Counted from the stretch's first letter, positions 8,921 to 18,112 are shown. The stretch is 64,000 nt of DNA from Rubellimicrobium aerolatum (GCF_017872975.1 NZ_JAGGJP010000015.1:1-64000), one strand, 5' to 3'. Made by a program: numbers and translations. Notes: generated by a model from the letters alone, not told the origin.

Positions 8921-10606
8921 GTGCTTCATTCCACGCCCCAGATGGCGACGCCTCCCGACCTCGCGGAGGTGCTCGACCACGTGTCCGGCGGCGTGATCGT
9001 CGTCGATGCGCGGGGCGAGGTCGCCCACGCCAACGCCGAGGCGCGGACCCTGCTCGCGCCCGGTCGGCCGGACGCCGCCGCCGTGCGGGATCTTCTCGCC
9101 CGGCTCGATGCGCGGGCGCGCCAGGGACGCGCCGCCTCCCAGTCCGACCCCCGATCCGGCCCCCAATTCGGCCCCCGATCCGGCCCCGATTCCCCCACCC
9201 TGGTCGAGCTGGCCTCGGGCCGCGTCGTGGGCGGCGCCTGGAAGGCCCGGGCCACGGGCGGCGGCGTCCTCACCCTGGTCGAGATGGGCGCGCACCTCCG
9301 CACGCTGGAGCTGGCGCACACAGACCCGCTCACCGGCCTGTCCAACCGGGCCGAGCTTCGCCGGCGGCTGGGGGACCTGCTGGCCCCCCCGCAGCCCCGG
9401 GCGCTGAGCGTGCTGTTCATCGACCTCGACCGCTTCAAGGCGGTGAACGACACGCTGGGCCACCCGATGGGCGACGCCCTGCTCGGCAAGGTGGCCGACC
9501 GCCTGCGGAGCGTGACGCGCCAGGACGACGTGGTGGCGCGCATGGGCGGCGACGAGTTCGCGATCATCCAGCCCGGCAGCTCCGGCCCCGAGGCGAGCGA
9601 GGCCCTGGCCCAGAGGCTCGTGGAGGTCGCGGGCCGCGCCTACGCCATCGAGGGGCACGTCCTCAACATCGGCGCCAGCATCGGCATCAGCATGGCCCCC
9701 GCCGACGGCACCGATCCCGACGACCTCCTCAAGAAGGCCGACCTCGCGCTCTACGGGGCCAAGGCGGCGGGGCGGAACACCTTCCGCTTCTTCGACGCCG
9801 GCATGGAGGCGCGGCTCCAGGCCCGCCGCGCGCTGGAGCTGGAGCTGCGGAAGGCCCTGGCGCTGCGGCAGTTCCGGCTGATGTACCAGCCGCAGGTGAA
9901 CCTCGCGACCGGGCAGGTCAGCGGCTTCGAGGCGCTGCTGCGCTGGGTCCACCCCGAGCGCGGCGTGGTCCCGCCCGCCGACTTCGTGCCCTTGGCCGAG
10001 GAGCTGGGCGTCATCGTGCCCGTGGGTGAATGGGTCCTGCGCGAAGCCTGCCGCGAGGCCGCCTCCTGGCCCGAGGGGATCGGCGTCGCCGTCAACATCT
10101 CACCCGTGCAGTTCCGCAGCCCGCGCCTCTTCGACAGCGTGGCGGCCGCGCTCACCCAGTCGCGGATCGACCCCGCCCGGCTGGAGCTGGAGATCACCGA
10201 GGGCGCGCTCCTCCACGACACGGACGTGGTGCTCGAGGTGCTGAACCGCGTCCGCTCGCTGGGCGTGCGGGTGTCGATGGACGACTTCGGCACGGGTTAT
10301 TCGTCCCTCAGCTATCTCCAGCGATTCCCCTTCGACAGGATCAAGATCGACCAGTCCTTCGTGCGCGGCCCCGGCGCGCTCGACGACAAGACGGCCATCG
10401 TCCGCGCCATCGCGTCGCTGGGCGCCAGCATGGGGATGCGGACCACCGCCGAGGGCGTCGAGACCGCCGAGCAGATGGAGCGGATGCGCGCCGAGGGCTG
10501 CACCGAGGTCCAGGGCTACCTGACGGGCCGTCCCCTCTCGCCCGAGGACGTGGCCCGGCGGCTGGCCCAGCCCCCCCTTCCCCCCGGCACCGGAACGATC
10601 CCATGA
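8921..10606 (+). CDS. GGDEF-EAL bifunctional cyclic-di-GMP enzyme with N-terminal PAS-like region
   Basis: 561 residues from a GTG start at 8921, chosen because AGGGAGGG at 8907-8914 is ideally spaced. Residues about 10-60 form a short PAS-like segment (GGVIVVDARGEVAHANAEA), followed by a Ser/Pro/Arg linker with internal repeats (about 75-90). The cyclase domain (about 130-290) keeps GGDEF near 209 and the inhibitory site RQDD five residues before it. The EAL domain (about 315-555) keeps EALLRW, the Asn of NISPVQ, ITEG, DDFG, KIDQSF and TAEGVE, so both activities look intact. Its stop overlaps the BLUF start (ATGA), implying translational coupling and blue-light control of c-di-GMP. Confidence 0.93.
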   Translation: MLHSTPQMATPPDLAEVLDHVSGGVIVVDARGEVAHANAEARTLLAPGRPDAAAVRDLLARLDARARQGRAASQSDPRSGPQFGPRSGPDSPTLVELASGRVVGGAWKARATGGGVLTLVEMGAHLRTLELAHTDPLTGLSNRAELRRRLGDLLAPPQPRALSVLFIDLDRFKAVNDTLGHPMGDALLGKVADRLRSVTRQDDVVARMGGDEFAIIQPGSSGPEASEALAQRLVEVAGRAYAIEGHVLNIGASIGISMAPADGTDPDDLLKKADLALYGAKAAGRNTFRFFDAGMEARLQARRALELELRKALALRQFRLMYQPQVNLATGQVSGFEALLRWVHPERGVVPPADFVPLAEELGVIVPVGEWVLREACREAASWPEGIGVAVNISPVQFRSPRLFDSVAAALTQSRIDPARLELEITEGALLHDTDVVLEVLNRVRSLGVRVSMDDFGTGYSSLSYLQRFPFDRIKIDQSFVRGPGALDDKTAIVRAIASLGASMGMRTTAEGVETAEQMERMRAEGCTEVQGYLTGRPLSPEDVARRLAQPPLPPGTGTIP

Positions 10607-11043
10607 GCGACCCCCTCTCCCGCCTGGTCTATGTCAGCCGCAACCTGATGGGCGGCCCGCCGGAACGGACGCGGGACGGCCTCCGCGACATCCTGGAGGT
10701 CAGCCGCCGCAACAACGCCGCGCAGGGCGTGACCGGGGCGCTCCTGTTCAACCGGGGCTGCTTCGCGCAGGTGCTCGAAGGCCCCCGCGCCGCCGTGGAG
10801 CGCACCTTCGAGCGGATCCAGCGCGACCTCCGCCACGGCGACATGGCGCTCCTGAGCTTCGGCCCCGTCGCGGAGAGGGGGTTCCCGGCCTGGTCCATGG
10901 GCTTCGTCGGCACCGATGCCGGGGATCGCCGGCACTGGGACGGCCTGACGGCGGAAAGCGGCTTCGACCCGGCCCTGCTGCGGGCCGAGGAGATCTACGG
11001 CACGCTGCTCCGGGGGATGGTCGAGGACGAGGCGATCCCCTGA
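10603..11043 (+). CDS. BLUF-domain blue-light receptor
   Basis: 146 residues, essentially a stand-alone BLUF domain with a C-terminal extension of about 45 residues. The photocycle residues are all visible: Tyr10 (LVYVSRN), Asn37/38 (SRRNNAAQGVTG), Gln56 (FAQVLEG), and Trp97/Met99 (FPAWSMGF). It should bind FAD and respond to blue light. BLUF domains often control EAL or GGDEF partners, either in cis (BlrP1, YcgF) or in trans. The 4-base overlap with the GGDEF-EAL gene suggests a two-protein version of that logic. Two tandem hairpins (11058-11112) end the operon. Confidence 0.93.
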   Translation: MSDPLSRLVYVSRNLMGGPPERTRDGLRDILEVSRRNNAAQGVTGALLFNRGCFAQVLEGPRAAVERTFERIQRDLRHGDMALLSFGPVAERGFPAWSMGFVGTDAGDRRHWDGLTAESGFDPALLRAEEIYGTLLRGMVEDEAIP

Positions 11044-11057
11044 TCGCCCCGCGCCCG

Positions 11058-11112
11058 CCGGACCAGGGGCCGCCGCGCCGCCCGGCCCCGGTCCGGGCAG
11101 GGCAACCCTGCC
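11058..11112 (+). terminator. Tandem hairpins after the GGDEF-EAL/BLUF operon
   Basis: The first hairpin pairs CCGGACC-A-GGGGCCG (11058-11072) with CGGCCCCGGTCCGG (11083-11096), 14 base pairs with one bulged A. The second pairs GGCAGGG (11096-11102) with CCCTGCC (11106-11112) around a 3-base loop. They begin 15 bases after the BLUF stop, so they are good terminator candidates despite lacking a T-run. Confidence 0.55.
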
Positions 11113-11382
11113 AGGCCCGGCTCCGCGCGCCGTCCCTTGAGGAGGCTTCGGGCCCCTGGTCCGCGTCGGGGCCGTCCGCCGCCCCCCTGGGCGACGCCCC
11201 CGCCCGCGGGCCCGGCCAGAACGGACGAGGCCGGGCGCGGTCCGCGCCGGCCGGGGGCTCGGAACGGTCGGGGGGTCGGAACGGTCGGGGGGTCGGGACG
11301 TTCGTCCTTTGCCCGTTCGGGCCGGCCGACGCCCTCGCCCCGGACCCCGACGACCCGGCCAGATGATCCGGAGAGCCGTCCG
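11113..11382. other. Gap before the multi-PAS kinase, with 17-bp tandem repeat
   Basis: I see no gene here. The notable element is 2.5 copies of a 17-base unit, TCGGAACGGTCGGGGGG, at 11259-11275 and 11276-11292, with the partial copy TCGGGACG at 11293-11300. It could contain the promoter region of the kinase at 11383, but no convincing -35/-10 pair is visible. Confidence 0.5.
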
Positions 11383-14300
11383 ATGACCACCCGCGACGAC
11401 GCCCCAGGCTGGCCTCCCGGCGAGGGCGAGATGGCCCGCCTCATCCGCGCGCGCGACTGGGCGGCGACGCCACTCGGGCCAGTCGAGGGCTGGCCGCGGA
11501 GCCTGCGGGCGACGGTGGACCTCCTGCTGCCCGCGGGCTTCCCCATGGCGGCGCTCTGGGGGCCCGACCTCGTGCAGGTCTACAACGACGGCTTCCGCCG
11601 GATCATGGGCCACGAGCACCCCGAGGGCCTGGGCCGGCCGGCGCGGGAGGGCTGGCCCATCGACGCCCCCCTCCAGGCGCGCGTCCGGGCCGGCGAGAGC
11701 GTCACCCTCGAGGAAGCGCGCCTCCCCCTCGACGGGTCCGACGAGGGGGAGGCGGCTTGGTTCACCCTGTCCTGCAGCCCGCTCCGGGACGAGGGCGGCG
11801 CGGTCGCGGGCGTGCTGGTGACGGCGATGGAGGTTTCCGGGCGCGTCCGGGCCGAGGAGGCGCTGCGCGCGGGCGAGGCACGCCACCGGGCCTTCGTGAC
11901 GGCCTGCTCGGACGTGGCCTACCGCATGGGGCCGGACTGGGCGGAGATGCGCGAGCTCGACGGGCGGGGGCTCCTGGCCGACGCCCCCGAGCCCGATCCC
12001 GACTGGTTGGAGCGCCACGTCGCCCCCGAGGACCGGCCCCTGGTGCGGGCCGCCATCGCGGAGGCCATCGGCGCCCGGGCGCCCTTCGACCTCGAGCACC
12101 GGGTGCGGCGCGCGGACGGCCGCCTGGGCTGGGTCCATTCCCGCGCGGTGCCGGTGCCCGACGAACGGGGCGGGATCGCGGAATGGCTGGGCGCTGCCCG
12201 GGACGTCACCGCCCGACGCGAGGCGGAGGACCGGCTCCGCCGGAGCGAGGCGCGGCTCCGCGGCGTGCTGGACGGCATGGACGAGGCCTTCGGGCTCATG
12301 GACCAGGACTTCCGCATCCTGGCCCTCAACGACGCGGCGCTGCGCCTCGAACCGATGCCCCTGGAGGAGATCCTCGGGCGCAGCCATTGGGAGGTCCATC
12401 CCGGAAGCGAGGGGAGCGAGGTTGGCCGCCTCCTCCGGCGCGCCCAAGCCGAGCGGTCGCCGGTCTCGCTCGAGCACCCCTGCACCTCGCAGGACGGGTC
12501 GGCGCGCTGGCTGGAGATGCGGGCCTTCCCGATGCCCGAGGGGCTCGCGGTGTTCTGGCGCGACATCACCGGGCGCAAGGAGGCCGAGGCGCGGCTGCGC
12601 GAGAGCGAGGCGAGGTATCGCACGCTCTTCGAATCGATGGACGAGGGCTTCTACCTCGCCGAGGCGATCCTCGACGGAGAGGGCCGCTGCGTGGACCTCC
12701 TCTACCACGACGAGAATCCCGCCGCGGTGCGCATCACGGGGCGGTCGCGCAAGGGGCGCAGGCTCAGCGGGCTCGGGGCCCACGAGCCCCACTGGCTCGA
12801 GATCCTCGGGCGCACGGCCAGGACCGGGGAAGCCCAGCGGCTCGAAGGGTTCGCCGGGCCCGACGGCATCCTCTACGACCTGCACGTGTTCAGGCCCACG
12901 GACGCGAAGGGGACCGAGGTCGCGGTCGTGCTCCACGACGTGACGGCGCGGCGCCGGGCGGAGGAGGCGCTGCGCGGGAACGCGGCGCGGCAGGCCTTCC
13001 TGCTCCGGCTCGGCGACTCCCTGCGCGCCGAAACCGGCGTGGACCGGCTGATCGAGGTCGCGGCCCGCCTCCTGGGCGAGCACCTGGGCGCCTCGCGGGT
13101 CCTGTTCGCGGAACTCGACGAGGCCAGGGGTGTGGCCGACATCTTCAACGGCTGGTCCGCCGACGGCGTGGAGCCCTTTCCGACGGTGATGCGGCTGGAG
13201 GACTGCGAGGGACCCATCCTGGACGACCTCCGGGCCGGCCGGACCGTGCGGGTCGAGGACGCGCGCGATCCCGCGCCCGCGCGTCCCGACCTCGCCGCCA
13301 TCGCGGCGGTGGGGGTGGCGGCGCTGCTGAGCGTGCCCCTCGTCGCCGGCGGCCGGCTGGTGGTGAACCTTTCCGTTCACCAGCACGCCCCGCGTCGCTG
13401 GACCGACGGGGAGGTCGAGCTGGCGCGGGAGGTGGCCGAACGGCTCTGGGCCGACCTCGTGCGCGCGCGGGCCGAGGCGGCGCTGCGGGAGATCGAGGCG
13501 CGGTTCCGGGTGCTCGTCTCGGCCATCGCCGACGTGTTCTACATCACCGACCTCGCGCGGGGGCGGCTCGACTACCTGAGCCCCTCCTACGAGACGGTCT
13601 GGGGCCGGCCGGCGGCCGAGCTCCTGGCGGATCTCGGGCGCTTCGACGACACGCTGCACCCCGACGACCGCGAGGCCTTCCGGGCGGGCCTGGCCCGGCA
13701 GGCGAGGGGCGAGCCCGTGACCATCGAATACCGCATCCGCCGCCCCGACGGGGAGGAGCGCTGGATCCTCGACCGCAGCTTCCCCGTGCCGGGCCACGGC
13801 ACGACCCGCGCCGCCGGCATGGCCTCGGACATCACCGCGCGCAAGGCGGCCGAGGCGGCGCTCCGCGCGGGCGAGGAGCGCTTCCGCGCCATCGTGGAGA
13901 CGGCCACCGACTACGCCATCCTCACCATCGACGCCGAGGGACGGATCGAGACCTGGTCGCCGGGCGCCCGGGCGGTGTTCGGCTGGACGGCCGAGGAGGT
14001 GGCGGGCCGGCCCGTGGACATCACCTTCACGCCCGAGGATCGGCTGAGGGGCGAGCCCGCGAAGGAGCGGCGGGTGGCCCGCGCCACGGGCGAGGCGCCC
14101 GACGTGCGCTGGCACCGGCGCCGCGACGGCACGCGGGTCTTCATCGAGGGCATGGTGAGGCCGCTGCTCGGCCCCGACGGCGCCGTCGCGGGCTTCCTCA
14201 AGGTCGGCCAGGACGTGACCGCGCGGCGGGCCACCGAGGCGGCGCTCCAGGAGAGCGAGGCGCGCTTCCGGCAGTTCGGCGACGCCTCGGCCGACGTGCT

Positions 14301-15309
14301 CTGGATCCGCGACGCCGGGACGCTCGCGTTCGAGTATGTCAGCCCCGCCTTCGAGGAGATCTACGGCGCCCGGATCGAGCACGTCCTGGGTGGCAACCAC
14401 GTGCGCCGCTGGGCCGAGCTGATCCTGCCGGAGGACCGCGAGAGGGCGCTGGCCGCCATCCGGCGGGTGCGCGAGGGCGAGCACGTCCTGCACAGCTTCC
14501 GCATCCGCCGCGCCGACGGGCAGGTGCGCTGGATCCGCGACACCGACTTCCCCCTCCACGACGGATCCGGCCGCGTGCAGCGCATCGCCGGCATCGGGCA
14601 CGACGCCACCGAGGAGGTGGAGCTCCAGGATCGCCTGCGCGTGCTGGTGGCCGAGCTCCAGCACCGCTCGCGCAACCTCGTCACCGTCGTGCGCGCCGTG
14701 ACCGAGCGCACGCTGGCGACCTCCGCGACCCTGGACGAGTTCCGCACCCGCATCCGCGACCGCCTCGGGGCGCTCGGGCGGGTCAACTCGCTCCTGTCCC
14801 GCCTCGATGAGGGCGACCGCATCGCCTTCGACGAGCTCCTCGGGGCCGAGCTCACCGCGCATGGCGTCCTCGACGAGGCCGGGCACGGCCCGCAGGTCGC
14901 GCTGCGGGGGCCCAAGGGCATCCGGCTGCGTTCGGCCACCGTGCAGACCTTCGCGCTCGCCCTCCACGAGCTGACGACCAACGCCCTCAAGCACGGCGCC
15001 CTGTCGCGGCCCGAGGGCCACCTCGCGGTGACCTGGAACCTGCTCCCCGGCCACGGGGAGGACAGGCGGCTGCGGGTGGACTGGCGGGAGACGGGCGTCG
15101 CGGCCGGGCCGCGCGACGCCGCCCCGGGGGGCGGGCCCCCCGAACGCCGGGGCTACGGGCGCGAGCTGATCGAGAGGGCCCTGCCCTACCAGCTCAAGGC
15201 CGAGACGGACTACAGGATCACCCCGGAGGGCGTGCGCTGCACCATCGTCGTCCCCGTGTCCTCCACGCTCGACCTGGCCTTCTCCAGCCATGGCGGGGAG
15301 GAGGGCTGA
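11383..15309 (+). CDS. Multi-PAS/GAF HWE-family sensor histidine kinase
   Basis: 1308 residues. An N-terminal module beginning DWAATPLGPVEGWPRSLR precedes a first PAS-like domain (about 50-155). Further PAS domains follow near 165-285, 290-405 and 410-525. A GAF domain spans about 535-695, then PAS domains near 702-825, 829-945 and 957-1075. The C-terminal HWE kinase carries the phospho-acceptor His in ELQHRSRN near residue 1094, the N-box HELTTNALKHGAL, and the WxE motif (VDWRET). There is no membrane segment and no receiver, so it should be a soluble sensor phosphorylating a separate response regulator. The ATG at 11383 is chosen because the upstream extension is low-complexity. Signal unknown; the BLUF neighbour hints at light. 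Confidence 0.9.
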   Translation: MTTRDDAPGWPPGEGEMARLIRARDWAATPLGPVEGWPRSLRATVDLLLPAGFPMAALWGPDLVQVYNDGFRRIMGHEHPEGLGRPAREGWPIDAPLQARVRAGESVTLEEARLPLDGSDEGEAAWFTLSCSPLRDEGGAVAGVLVTAMEVSGRVRAEEALRAGEARHRAFVTACSDVAYRMGPDWAEMRELDGRGLLADAPEPDPDWLERHVAPEDRPLVRAAIAEAIGARAPFDLEHRVRRADGRLGWVHSRAVPVPDERGGIAEWLGAARDVTARREAEDRLRRSEARLRGVLDGMDEAFGLMDQDFRILALNDAALRLEPMPLEEILGRSHWEVHPGSEGSEVGRLLRRAQAERSPVSLEHPCTSQDGSARWLEMRAFPMPEGLAVFWRDITGRKEAEARLRESEARYRTLFESMDEGFYLAEAILDGEGRCVDLLYHDENPAAVRITGRSRKGRRLSGLGAHEPHWLEILGRTARTGEAQRLEGFAGPDGILYDLHVFRPTDAKGTEVAVVLHDVTARRRAEEALRGNAARQAFLLRLGDSLRAETGVDRLIEVAARLLGEHLGASRVLFAELDEARGVADIFNGWSADGVEPFPTVMRLEDCEGPILDDLRAGRTVRVEDARDPAPARPDLAAIAAVGVAALLSVPLVAGGRLVVNLSVHQHAPRRWTDGEVELAREVAERLWADLVRARAEAALREIEARFRVLVSAIADVFYITDLARGRLDYLSPSYETVWGRPAAELLADLGRFDDTLHPDDREAFRAGLARQARGEPVTIEYRIRRPDGEERWILDRSFPVPGHGTTRAAGMASDITARKAAEAALRAGEERFRAIVETATDYAILTIDAEGRIETWSPGARAVFGWTAEEVAGRPVDITFTPEDRLRGEPAKERRVARATGEAPDVRWHRRRDGTRVFIEGMVRPLLGPDGAVAGFLKVGQDVTARRATEAALQESEARFRQFGDASADVLWIRDAGTLAFEYVSPAFEEIYGARIEHVLGGNHVRRWAELILPEDRERALAAIRRVREGEHVLHSFRIRRADGQVRWIRDTDFPLHDGSGRVQRIAGIGHDATEEVELQDRLRVLVAELQHRSRNLVTVVRAVTERTLATSATLDEFRTRIRDRLGALGRVNSLLSRLDEGDRIAFDELLGAELTAHGVLDEAGHGPQVALRGPKGIRLRSATVQTFALALHELTTNALKHGALSRPEGHLAVTWNLLPGHGEDRRLRVDWRETGVAAGPRDAAPGGGPPERRGYGRELIERALPYQLKAETDYRITPEGVRCTIVVPVSSTLDLAFSSHGGEEG

Positions 15310-15319
15310 CCTCGCCGCC

Positions 15320-15334
15320 CCGCCGTCCCGGCGG
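15320..15334. terminator. Short hairpin between convergent kinase and cupin genes
   Basis: CCGCCG (15320-15325) and CGGCGG (15329-15334) pair around 3 bases in the 43-base gap between two convergent stops. It is a weak bidirectional terminator candidate. Confidence 0.3.
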
Positions 15335-15352
15335 CCGCGCCGGACCCCGGGC

Positions 15353-15760
15353 TCAGGGGGCGTCGGCCCGATACCGCTCCTCCGTGACCTGCTCCATCCA
15401 GGTCACCGTCGAGCCGCCGTCATCGGCTTCCTGGACGGCGAGGTGGGTCATGGCGGTGGTCGCCGTTGCGCCGTGCCAGTGCCTCTCCCCGGGCGCGAAG
15501 CGCGCCACGTCGCCGGGACGCACCTCCTCGCGCGGGCCGCCCTCGCGCTGGACCCAGCCCATCCCCTGCACGACGATCAGCGTCTGCCCGAGAGGATGCG
15601 TGTGCCAGGCCGTCCGCGCCCCGGGCTCGAAGGTGACGAGGTTGCCCGCCATGCGCGAGGGGGGCTCGACGGGGAACAGCGGGTCGATGCGGACGCGGCC
15701 CGCGAACCACTCGGCGGGGCCTTGGCGGGACGGCTGCGAGCCGGCGGGCTGGATCTTCAT
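15353..15760 (-). CDS. Cupin protein, GtHNL (R-selective hydroxynitrile lyase)-like
   Basis: A 135-residue single-domain cupin. The metal ligands seen in the Granulicella hydroxynitrile-lyase cupins are conserved: His53, His55 and Gln59 ([12 protein letters not shown]) and His94 (PGERHWHGA, with His96 also present). The N-terminus ([20 protein letters not shown]) and the AMTHLAVQE strand also fit. The physiological reaction of the family is uncertain; these genes usually travel with dehydrogenases and LysR regulators. Here it is the last gene of the minus-strand operon, 58 bases behind the zinc ADH. Confidence 0.85.
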   Translation of the reverse strand: MKIQPAGSQPSRQGPAEWFAGRVRIDPLFPVEPPSRMAGNLVTFEPGARTAWHTHPLGQTLIVVQGMGWVQREGGPREEVRPGDVARFAPGERHWHGATATTAMTHLAVQEADDGGSTVTWMEQVTEERYRADAP

Positions 15761-15818
15761 GTCCTATGCTCCTCGGATGGGGATGGGCGACCGGCTCCGG
15801 GCCGGCCGCCGCTGGTCG

Positions 15819-16853
15819 TCACGGCTTGACCATGACCTTGATGCTCTCACGCTCGTTCATCGCGCGATAGCCGTCGGGCACCCCGTCGAGGCCCACGGTG
15901 CGGTCGAAGACGCGGCCGGGCTGGATGCGCCCCTCCAGCATGTCGGGCAGCAGGTCCGCGATGTAGGCCCGCGCCGGCGCGGGGCCGCCGCCCACCACGA
16001 CGTTCTTGAAGAACGAGGGCTGGGCAAGAGGGATCGCGTCGTAGTGCGGCACGCCCACCCGGCCCACCGCGCCGCCGGGCCGGGCGATGGCGATGGCGGT
16101 GTCGGTGGCCGCCCCGGTCCCCACGCATTCGAGGACGGAGTGGGCGCCCTCGCCGCGCGTCAGCTCCATGACGCGGGCCACGGCCTCCTCGCCCCGATCG
16201 CTCACCACGTCCGTCGCGCCGAACTCGCGCGCCAGCGCGATGCGGTCGGCGTGGCGGCCCAGGAGGATGATGCGCTCGGCCCCGAGGCGCCTGGCGGCGA
16301 TGACGCCGCACAGGCCCACCGCGCCGTCGCCCACCACGGCCGCCGTCCGGCCGGGGGCGACGCGGGCGACCACCGCCGCATGGTGCCCCGTCGCCATCAC
16401 GTCCGAGAGCGTCAGCAGCGAGGGCATGAGCGCGTCGTCCTCGCCCACCGGGATCGGGTAGAGCGTGCCGTCGGCCTGGGGCACGCGCAGCGCCTCGGCC
16501 TGCGCGCCGTCGTAGCCTTCGTCGTTGCCCATGAAGTGGACGCTGACGCAGGCGGTGGGCAGCGCCTCGCGGCAGAAGGGGCAGGTGCCGTCCGAGGAGG
16601 CGAAGGGCATGATGACCAGGTCGCCCTTCTTCAGGGTCCGCACCTCGGACCCGACCGCCTCGACCATCCCGATGGCCTCGTGGCCCATGCGCTGGCCGGC
16701 GTAGTTCGGGCCGCCGTTGTAGGGCCAAAGGTCGGACCCGCAGATGCAGGCGCGGGTGACGCGGACGAGGGCGTCGGTGGGCTCCTTCAGGGTGGCGTCG
16801 GGGACGGACTCGACCCGGACATCGTGGCGGCCGTGCATCAGGGTGGCTTTCAT
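15819..16853 (-). CDS. Zinc-dependent alcohol dehydrogenase (MDR family)
   Basis: 344 residues. The catalytic zinc site is CICGSDLW near 37, and GHEAIG lies near 60. The structural-zinc lobe reads DGTCPFCREALPTAC, so the first Cys is replaced by Asp and three Cys remain, a variant known in this ADH subgroup. GDGAVG near 172 is the NAD(P) motif. The substrate is unknown. Start at 16853 with AAGGAG ahead of it. It lies 47 bases behind the MFS gene and 58 before the cupin gene. Confidence 0.85.
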   Translation of the reverse strand: MKATLMHGRHDVRVESVPDATLKEPTDALVRVTRACICGSDLWPYNGGPNYAGQRMGHEAIGMVEAVGSEVRTLKKGDLVIMPFASSDGTCPFCREALPTACVSVHFMGNDEGYDGAQAEALRVPQADGTLYPIPVGEDDALMPSLLTLSDVMATGHHAAVVARVAPGRTAAVVGDGAVGLCGVIAARRLGAERIILLGRHADRIALAREFGATDVVSDRGEEAVARVMELTRGEGAHSVLECVGTGAATDTAIAIARPGGAVGRVGVPHYDAIPLAQPSFFKNVVVGGGPAPARAYIADLLPDMLEGRIQPGRVFDRTVGLDGVPDGYRAMNERESIKVMVKP

Positions 16854-16900
16854 CGGGAAACTCCTTGGGGGATGGGCAGGGCTCGTGGATCGGGTCCGGG

Positions 16901-18112
16901 TCAGGCTCCGCGCGGGAGGGCGCGGCCGGCGAGGAGGGCCGCGCCGGCGGCAAGCGCAAGGATCGCGGCGGCGCCGACGGCGTTGGCGATGGGACCGGCG
17001 GCGTCGAACGCGATGCCCCCGGCCGTCGCGCCGAGCGTGATGGCAAGCTGGATCACCGCCACCTGCAATCCGCCGCCCGCCTCGGCGTCCTCGGGCAGGC
17101 TCCGCGCGAGCCACGTGCCCCAGGCCACCGGCCCGCCGGTGCCGACCAGCCCCCAGAGCGCCAGGAGGCCGGCCATCGCCCAGGTGGACGCCCCCGCCAG
17201 CGCCATGGCGAGCGCGAGGGCGGCCATGAGGAGCGGGATCGCCACCAGCATGGCGCGCAGGCTCATGCGGATAGCCGGGCCGATGAGCAGGCTGCCCAGG
17301 AGGCTCGCCGCCCCGTTGGCGAGGAGGAGGGCCGAGAGGGTCGGCACGTCCGCGCCCGTCACCCGTTCCAGGAACGGGCGCAGGTAGGTGAACAGCGCGA
17401 ACTGCCCCGTGAAGAACAGCAGGATCGCCGCCATGCCAAGCCGGACCGGCCCCTGCCCGAGCAGGCGCAGGACGCCGCCCGCCCGGGACGGCCCGTCCGC
17501 TGACCCATTCGCTGGCCCGTTCGCCGGCAGGCGCGGCAGGGCCATGGCCTGCCAGAGCGCGGCCGCCAGCGCCAGAGGCACGACCGCGAAAAAGGTTCCC
17601 CGCCAGCCGATGACCTCGCCTAGGGCGCTGCCCAGCGGCGCCGAGACGGTCGAGGCGAAGGCCACCCCGCCGTTGCTGACCGCCAGCCCCACTGGCACCA
17701 GCGCCGTGGGCAGCAGCCGCATGAGGATGGCGGTGTTCAGCGACCAGAACCCGCCAATGGCCACGCCCAGGAGCGCCCGCCCGGTCATCAGCACGAGGTG
17801 GCTGGGCGCGAGGGCCACCAGCGTCCCCGAGACGGCCAGCAGCAGCGCCATGCCGATCACGACGAGCCGCCGGTCGAGGTCGCCCGCCACCGTCGTGACG
17901 AGCAGGCTCGTGACCACGGCGAAGAGGCCCGAGATGGAGATGGCCTGCCCCGCCTGACCCTCGGTCAGCCCGAGATCCCGCGCGATGGGCGTGAGCAGGC
18001 TCACCGGCATGAACTCCGAGGCGATGAGCACCACGATGCAGAGCGTCATGGCGAGCACCGCGCCCCAGGCGGGGCGGGGGGCATCGAAGGCGACGGGCGC
18101 GGCGACGGTCAT
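16901..18112 (-). CDS. MFS efflux transporter (DHA1, 12 TM)
   Basis: 403 residues with about twelve hydrophobic segments. The family A-motif region is at VVTSLLVTTVAGDLDRRLVV (near 65-85), and there is a GRALLGVAIGGFWSL segment near 112-126. It resembles NepI/AraJ-type exporters of purines, sugars or drugs. The start overlaps the stop of the upstream cyclophilin-like gene in an ATGA, so the two are translationally coupled. The divergent LysR protein is the probable regulator. Confidence 0.85.
   Translation of the reverse strand: MTVAAPVAFDAPRPAWGAVLAMTLCIVVLIASEFMPVSLLTPIARDLGLTEGQAGQAISISGLFAVVTSLLVTTVAGDLDRRLVVIGMALLLAVSGTLVALAPSHLVLMTGRALLGVAIGGFWSLNTAILMRLLPTALVPVGLAVSNGGVAFASTVSAPLGSALGEVIGWRGTFFAVVPLALAAALWQAMALPRLPANGPANGSADGPSRAGGVLRLLGQGPVRLGMAAILLFFTGQFALFTYLRPFLERVTGADVPTLSALLLANGAASLLGSLLIGPAIRMSLRAMLVAIPLLMAALALAMALAGASTWAMAGLLALWGLVGTGGPVAWGTWLARSLPEDAEAGGGLQVAVIQLAITLGATAGGIAFDAAGPIANAVGAAAILALAAGAALLAGRALPRGA

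Noticed and set aside
10516-15291. 1591-residue open frame antisense to the multi-PAS kinase
   Set aside because: The plus strand has coherent PAS/GAF/HWE domains. The antisense product is Gly/Pro/Arg/His-rich with no domain pattern, a by-product of GC bias at third positions.
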